Under the pieces are notes generated by a model that was given only the letters and a program-made list of their open reading frames with translations, was not told the origin of the DNA and did no database searches. The position numbers and the translations under genes were made by a program. From Lachnospiraceae bacterium (GTDB lineage Bacteria; Bacillota; Clostridia; Lachnospirales; Lachnospiraceae): 46,696 nt of DNA. Positions 42,561 through 46,696 of this stretch are shown here, one piece after another. The stretch covers positions 1-46,696 of the forward strand of contig JAFRSU010000060.1 of NCBI GenBank assembly GCA_017427415.1, written 5' to 3'. Position 1 is the first letter of the stretch; each line of letters starts with the position of its first letter.

Positions 42561-43642
42561 TGACAGAACAGATTGAATTTGGTTATTACTACGGGATAGA
42601 AGCTGAACAGTTTGCTTTCTATCGTGTTCCCCGTCTTCTTATAAAGGATGAGCGGTTTAAAGGACTTAGCAGCGATGCCAAACTTCTGTATGGATTACTT
42701 CTTGACAGAATGTCACTCTCCATGAAAAACGGATGGCTGGATGACAAAAACAGGGCGTACATAATATATGCTGTAGACGAGATGATGGAGGTCCTTGGCT
42801 GTTCTAAGCCTACCTGTCTTAAGATAATAAAGGAATTGGATTCTGAAAATGGTATAGGTCTGGTTGAAAAAGTCAGGCGGGGATTAGGAAAACCGGATAT
42901 TATATATGTCAAGAATTTTGCATCGGTTATAGATGAAAATGAACCTGAAAGAGAGCTTTCAGAGCCTGAAAACCCTGATAAATCCACAGAAGTAAAAAAT
43001 CTTTACTTCAAGAAGTCAAATAATTTTACTTCAGGAAGTAAAGAAACTTTACCTCAGGAAGTAAAAAAAATTGACCTCTGCAAGTCAAATTCCTTTACCT
43101 CAGCAGGTAAAGAAGTTTTACCTCAAGAAGTAAAAGAAATTGACCCTAATTATATTGATTATAATAATACTGACATGAGTTATACTGACTCTGATCATAT
43201 CATTCTGTCATGGGGTGGCAGGACGAGCTTCAAGGAGAAGTTAACCGAAAAAAAGGGACAGATAGACAGGATGGATGATATACAATCCCTTCAGGCACTC
43301 ATAAGAAAAAATATCGAGTATGATGCTCATATGCAATATGAGGATCATTATGACAGGCAGATATATGACGAGCTGTATCAGCTTATATGTGATATTGTAT
43401 GTGTCAAAAGGGATACAGTCAGGATAGGAGGACAGGATTATCCGTATGAGCTTGTAAAATCACGTTTCCTTAAGCTTGATCATTTTCATCTTGAATATGT
43501 CAAAGAGAGTATGAAACATACAACTTCCGACATAGGGAACATAAAGAATTATCTCCTCACTACGCTTTATAATGCTCCGGCTACGATAAACCATTATTAT
43601 CAGCAGGCGGTCCAGCGTGATATGTCTGGGGGTGTTATCTGA
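42560..43642 (+). CDS. repA: RepA_N family replication initiator
   Basis: About 360 residues. The N-terminal RepA_N domain is clear: FYRVPRLLIKDERFKGLSSD, AKLLYGLLLDRMSLSMKNGW and the winged-helix stretch EVLGCSKPTCLKIIKELD. A variable middle (about 140-195) is encoded by the iteron array, and the C-terminal part (from about 225) resembles the DUF6017-type domain of conjugative-element RepA. RepA_N proteins usually start replication at an origin inside their own gene. I chose the ATG at 42560 over the GTG at 42557. Confidence 0.9.
   Translation: MTEQIEFGYYYGIEAEQFAFYRVPRLLIKDERFKGLSSDAKLLYGLLLDRMSLSMKNGWLDDKNRAYIIYAVDEMMEVLGCSKPTCLKIIKELDSENGIGLVEKVRRGLGKPDIIYVKNFASVIDENEPERELSEPENPDKSTEVKNLYFKKSNNFTSGSKETLPQEVKKIDLCKSNSFTSAGKEVLPQEVKEIDPNYIDYNNTDMSYTDSDHIILSWGGRTSFKEKLTEKKGQIDRMDDIQSLQALIRKNIEYDAHMQYEDHYDRQIYDELYQLICDIVCVKRDTVRIGGQDYPYELVKSRFLKLDHFHLEYVKESMKHTTSDIGNIKNYLLTTLYNAPATINHYYQQAVQRDMSGGVI
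42979..43145. repeat. 23-bp-phased palindromic iteron array inside repA (putative origin of replication)
   Basis: Six 18-19-bp palindromes of the form TTTACYTC-NN-GAAGTAAA start at 43002, 43025, 43048, 43071, 43094 and 43117, exactly 23 bp apart. A right half-site (GAAGTAAA, 42989-42996) before and a left half-site (TTGACC at 43140) after keep the same register. Because 23 is not a multiple of 3, the reading frame changes from unit to unit, so the repeat is conserved as DNA, not protein. This fits the internal origins of RepA_N replicons. Confidence 0.87.
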
Positions 43643-44121
43643 TGGCCGTATATTATTCACTGCCTAAACTGAAAAGCCTGACCCAGGGCTCACGTATAGC
43701 CTTTATACGGCAGCTGCGCCACATGAGCCAGCAGACCTTTGGAGAAAAGATAGGCATACACTCGGACGGGATAAGAAATCTTGTATGCCGGTATGAAAGA
43801 AAGGACAGGGACATAAAACGGGACAGGCTTAAAAAAATGGCAGAGGTCCTCGATGTTAACATAAAAATGATCGAGCGTTGGGATTTCAGGGATCCCGAAC
43901 AACTGTATTATGAACTCCTCTGGATTGAGGAACTTTGCCCCGGTATGATCTTGAGAAAGGACAGCAGTGTTAATACGGAAAATGATACTTATAAGGCATT
44001 ACTTGAAAAGCATACCGAATGGAGGAAAATGAAAACAAAATATGTTAAAGGCAGCATAACATATGAGGAGTACCTTGACTGGAAACTAGGCAAATACAAA
44101 GAATCGGAGGCAGACACATGA
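43642..44121 (+). CDS. XRE-family helix-turn-helix protein
   Basis: A 159-residue protein with an N-terminal HTH: SRIAFIRQLRHMSQQTFGEK then IGIHSDGIRNLVCRYERKDR and the typical RLKKMAEVLDVN. The C-terminal half is helical and charged and not recognised. It starts inside the repA stop (TGATG) and ends ATGA into the next gene. Likely regulates the element's replication or transfer genes. Confidence 0.8.
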   Translation: MAVYYSLPKLKSLTQGSRIAFIRQLRHMSQQTFGEKIGIHSDGIRNLVCRYERKDRDIKRDRLKKMAEVLDVNIKMIERWDFRDPEQLYYELLWIEELCPGMILRKDSSVNTENDTYKALLEKHTEWRKMKTKYVKGSITYEEYLDWKLGKYKESEADT

Positions 44122-44429
44122 AGAGCATAATAACAAAGATAATCCTTCCACTTATAGCAATAGGTTTCTGGATTGCCGTATGTATACCGATAGCCCAAAG
44201 ACCAGATGGTTTTAATTACTTCTTTTTCTGGATCCTGGCAGGATTTCCTTTCGGAATAAAGACTATGTCATTAAAGCTTGCGCCTAAAGGATATGGATTA
44301 ACCGGTATGGTGGGTATATTTGCACTTAACATGGTGATAGGCTGCCTTATAGGCGGAGCGATGCTTATGACAGCTATTATAAAAGTGTTTGTGAACCTTA
44401 TACGCCTGATAACCGGCAGGTTGGAATAA
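44118..44429 (+). CDS. Small membrane protein of the conjugative element (DUF6050-like)
   Basis: 103 residues with three predicted membrane helices (about 6-26, 33-50, 60-95). Small three-helix proteins of the DUF6050 type occur next to the replication genes of such elements; the match is by size, position and general pattern. No function is known. It is translationally coupled to the XRE gene. Confidence 0.5.
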   Translation: MKSIITKIILPLIAIGFWIAVCIPIAQRPDGFNYFFFWILAGFPFGIKTMSLKLAPKGYGLTGMVGIFALNMVIGCLIGGAMLMTAIIKVFVNLIRLITGRLE

Positions 44430-44465
44430 AAGTAATAAATATCTTTAATTCGCTCCCATAAGCCT

Positions 44466-44493
44466 TTATACAAGCTATAAACTGTGTTATATT
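44466..44493 (+). promoter_or_regulatory. Possible promoter of the zinc-ribbon gene
   Basis: TTATAC (44466-44471), 16-bp spacer, TATATT (44488-44493) with TG at 44485-44486. Confidence 0.4.
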
Positions 44494-44555
44494 ATTGTCA
44501 TTGAGAATGAAGGGATGACATTTATGACAAAGGTATCATGAAGGAGTGAACGTAT

Positions 44556-44783
44556 ATGAATTGTCCGTATTGTAATGGAGAAAAGAGAAAAGGGAAGTTT
44601 ACATATCAATGTTTTGGAATCTGGTGGAATGAGGTTATAAATGATGAATGGGGAAGACCACGGGATGTTAAAGAGTCCAAAAGACCTAAAGAAGAACATT
44701 CTGATTCATTGTTATATAAAAAATTAGAAGGTAATTATTGTGAAAGCTGTAAAAAAATAATAATTGAATCCGAATTAGTATGA
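44556..44783 (+). CDS. Small zinc-ribbon protein
   Basis: 75 residues with CPYC (3-6) at the start and CESC followed by KKIIIES at the end (about 62-72). This paired Cys layout and ending match short zinc-ribbon proteins (PF20097/DUF6487-like) of unknown function. AAGGAG precedes the ATG. The gene is more AT-rich than its neighbours and is flanked by its own promoter-like sequence and terminator, so it may be a separate insertion or cargo gene within the element. Confidence 0.62.
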   Translation: MNCPYCNGEKRKGKFTYQCFGIWWNEVINDEWGRPRDVKESKRPKEEHSDSLLYKKLEGNYCESCKKIIIESELV

Positions 44784-44800
44784 ATACACAATTTAAACAT

Positions 44801-44846
44801 GGCACAGGCTTATGTATAAACATATCCCTGTGCCTTATTTTTTTGA
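44801..44846 (+). terminator. Intrinsic terminator after the zinc-ribbon gene
   Basis: GGCACAGG (44801-44808)/CCTGTGCC (44827-44834) with an inner ATGT/ACAT pair, followed by a T-rich tail. Confidence 0.88.
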
Positions 44847-44861
44847 GAGGAGAGCAGATAG

Positions 44862-45362
44862 ATGGAAGAAGAAGTAAATCAGCGGGTAGTATCATTATCA
44901 TTCAATGCGGGGCGGATGACTGCGGAAGTAGCAGCCAGGGCCATGGCTGGCTTTATAGCAGCTGAGCATCAGAAACTGAATCAGCATGCAGCAGAAAGAA
45001 GTGACAAACCTAAACATGGAAAGACAACGATCGGTAAGCTCATGGATCAGGATGCCGGAGCAGAAAAGGTGGAAATAGAAAACACCGGTCTGAAAAACTT
45101 TGATAAGATCGCAAGGAAATACCATATCGATTATGCGATAAAGAAGGACAGCGGTGAGGATCCACCCAAATACTATCTGTTCTTTAAGGCAAGGGACAAG
45201 GATGTCATGGGGATGGCTTTCAAGGAATATATGGACTCTGTGAAGAAACAAAAAGAAAAAGAGTCCATGAAGGAGAAGATACAGAAGAATAAAGAAAAGA
45301 GCAAACAGCTTGATATGAAGAGGTCCAGGGATAAGAACCGTCATCAGGAGCGGAGCTTATGA
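44862..45362 (+). CDS. pcfB: PcfB family (DUF3801) conjugation protein
   Basis: A 166-residue soluble protein. The N-terminus EEEVNQRVVSLSFNAGRMTA plus AARAMAGFIAA, and the later DFDKIARKYHIDYAIKKD-like stretch (NFDKIARKYHIDYAIKKD), match the PcfB/DUF3801 group. PcfB of pCF10 helps bring the relaxosome to the coupling protein. The C-terminal 50 residues are Lys/Glu-rich and probably unstructured. It overlaps the VirD4 gene by ATGA, as is common. GAGAGGAG lies upstream. Confidence 0.88.
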   Translation: MEEEVNQRVVSLSFNAGRMTAEVAARAMAGFIAAEHQKLNQHAAERSDKPKHGKTTIGKLMDQDAGAEKVEIENTGLKNFDKIARKYHIDYAIKKDSGEDPPKYYLFFKARDKDVMGMAFKEYMDSVKKQKEKESMKEKIQKNKEKSKQLDMKRSRDKNRHQERSL

Positions 45363-46696
45363 AAAAAAGGAAAAAGAGAAGAAAATTCCCCCGGTCTAAT
45401 ATCATAAAAGGCCTGAAAAGACTGAAATTATCAGAGATCCTGAAAAAGGCATTCCCGTATATGATATTCGGGTATCTTGGCAATAAGTTCTGTTATGCAT
45501 TTCGTTTGACCACGGACAAGAACTTCGCACTCCGACTTGTAAACAGCCTTGGTAAATTCGGACAGGCCTTTTCTAATCCTATGCCGAGTTTTAACGGATA
45601 CGATCTGTTAGGCGGGATCATAACAGGGATAGGATTATGGCTTATCGTATACATAAAAAAGAAGAACGCAAAGAAATACCGGCATGGATCCGAATATGGC
45701 TCAGCCAGATGGGGAAAGCAGAAGGATATAATCCCGTATATGGATGAAGAAGATCCGGACAACAACATTATCCTCACTAAGACTGAGTCCGTTCGGCTGA
45801 ATGGCAGACCGAAAAGCATAGAATATGCAGTCAACAAGAATGTCATGGTCATAGGAGGATCAGGCTCAGGCAAGACCAGGTTCTTCGTAAAACCGCAGAT
45901 CATGCAACTGCATTCGTCTTACATTATTTCAGATCCAAAGGGTCAGGTTTTGATAGAGACCGGCAAAATGCTCCAACAGGCGGGGTATGTGATAAAGGTC
46001 ATCGATACCACGGATTTCGAAAGTTCGATGCATTATAACCCGTTTGCCTATCTGCGGAGTGAAAAAGACATAATGAAGCTGATAACCATACTGATGGCAA
46101 ATACCACGGGTGAAAAACAGTCTGCAAGTGATCCATTCTGGGAAAATGCAGAGAGACTCGTATATATGGCTTACATCGGATATATCTATTACGAATGTAT
46201 AGAAGAAGAGCAGAACTTTGGCACCCTGGTAGACATGATCAACGCATCAGAAACAAGAGAGGATGACGAGGACTTTAAGAACGCCATTGATCTGATATTC
46301 GAGGAACTTGAAGAAGAAAACCCGAATCATTTTGCGGTACGTCAATACCGCAAGCTGAAGCTTTCAGCCGGAAAAACGTTTAAAAGCATTATGATCTCGT
46401 GTGCTGCAAGACTTTCGGCATTCGATTTTTTGGAGCTCAGGGACATAACGTCCTACGATGAACTGGATATAGGAAGCATAGGAGAGAGAAAGACGGCGCT
46501 CTTCATGATAATGTCTGATACAGATACAACTTATAATTTCCTGATGGCAATACTCGAAGCCCAGATGTTCAACATGCTGTGCGATATAGCCGGTAAGCAT
46601 AAAGGAGGAAGACTCCCTGTACATGTACGTTTCCTGCTTGATGAGTTTCCAAATATCGGCAAGATCCCGGAATTTGAGAAGATAATAGCAGTTATC
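45359..46696 (+). CDS. virD4: VirD4/TraG-type conjugative coupling protein (3' end outside window)
   Basis: 446 codons, open to the window edge. The N-terminus is very basic, then two membrane helices (about 32-50 and 84-100). Walker A is GGSGSGKT (166-173), followed by SDPKG (191-195), and Walker B is LLDEF (426-430) with PNIGKIPEFEK. The block SASDPFWENAERLVY is typical of the type IV secretion coupling proteins of Firmicutes, which deliver the relaxase-DNA complex to the mating channel. The ATG overlaps the pcfB stop. Confidence 0.94.
   Translation, partial: MKKRKKRRKFPRSNIIKGLKRLKLSEILKKAFPYMIFGYLGNKFCYAFRLTTDKNFALRLVNSLGKFGQAFSNPMPSFNGYDLLGGIITGIGLWLIVYIKKKNAKKYRHGSEYGSARWGKQKDIIPYMDEEDPDNNIILTKTESVRLNGRPKSIEYAVNKNVMVIGGSGSGKTRFFVKPQIMQLHSSYIISDPKGQVLIETGKMLQQAGYVIKVIDTTDFESSMHYNPFAYLRSEKDIMKLITILMANTTGEKQSASDPFWENAERLVYMAYIGYIYYECIEEEQNFGTLVDMINASETREDDEDFKNAIDLIFEELEEENPNHFAVRQYRKLKLSAGKTFKSIMISCAARLSAFDFLELRDITSYDELDIGSIGERKTALFMIMSDTDTTYNFLMAILEAQMFNMLCDIAGKHKGGRLPVHVRFLLDEFPNIGKIPEFEKIIAVI

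Larger units (their letters stand above)
40426..46696 (+). mobile_element. Left part of an integrative conjugative element (Tn1549-like), right end outside window
   Basis: From about 40,640 all genes are of types that cluster in Firmicute conjugative elements: DUF3970-like, ParA, ParB, RepA_N, XRE regulator, small membrane protein, PcfB and VirD4. Gene order is compatible with the Tn1549-like group. The left boundary is not fixed: no attachment site can be defined without the right end, and it probably lies between the ppdK stop and 40,640. No integrase, relaxase or cargo is in view. Confidence 0.8.

Noticed and set aside
42979..43145. Possible CRISPR-like array inside repA
   Set aside because: Palindromic units are separated by only about 5 bp and lie within a coding frame; they fit replication iterons.

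Overview
The window looks like chromosomal DNA of an anaerobic Firmicute of the class Clostridia, most likely a Lachnospiraceae member. The reasons are moderate GC with AT-rich intergenic DNA, strong AAGGAGG-type ribosome binding sites, fused SecDF, a eukaryotic-type single-chain glycyl-tRNA synthetase, pyruvate phosphate dikinase, the era-recO-glyS neighbourhood and the style of the Tad-like operon. This assignment is inference; no rRNA or tRNA gene was seen.

Layout. (1) 1-4,780: the 3' end of aspS with its terminator, a 360-bp compound direct/inverted repeat, two small forward genes (GlcG/HbpS-like protein and ElaA-like acetyltransferase), and a reverse pair (transglutaminase-like protein, nucleoside hydrolase). 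(2) 4,784-19,268: a tightly packed operon of 14 genes behind a near-consensus promoter. It resembles a Tad/Flp pilus or type II-like secretion locus: SAF-domain CpaB/RcpC-like protein, two ParA-like proteins that lack the usual Walker A lysine, a membrane-anchored TadA/CpaF ATPase, a double-length TadB/TadC protein, several one-helix pseudopilin-like proteins, a 33-aa membrane peptide, an M50 metalloprotease, and two large exported proteins. No Flp pilin or classical prepilin peptidase is visible. (3) 19,247-25,335: reverse degV, then the translationally coupled secDF-recJ and proB. (4) 25,336-32,660: a 550-bp intergenic region with a terminator, a 12-bp tandem repeat and a possible small RNA, followed by ahcY, an SH3-amidase wall hydrolase, dapF, an LtaS-like phosphotransferase and a PilZ protein. 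(5) 32,744-40,425: reverse csp diverging from era, then recO, an aquaporin, glyS and ppdK. Every gene junction from era to ppdK carries a hairpin-forming repeat or a structured leader.

(6) 40,426-46,696: the left part of an integrative conjugative element or similar mobile element of the Tn1549-like type. It holds a small DUF3970-like protein, ParA, ParB, a RepA_N initiator whose gene contains an in-phase 23-bp palindromic iteron array, an XRE regulator, a small membrane protein, a zinc-ribbon protein, PcfB (DUF3801) and the start of the VirD4/TraG coupling protein, which runs off the window. The integrase, relaxase and right end are not in view.

Most notable: the divergent Tad-like operon with an embedded M50 protease; a 180-nt intercistronic structured repeat present twice (34,965-35,146 and 37,308-37,491) whose stems differ in sequence but stay paired; the strictly 23-bp-phased iterons inside repA; and a candidate small RNA with a C-rich loop near 25,570-25,735.
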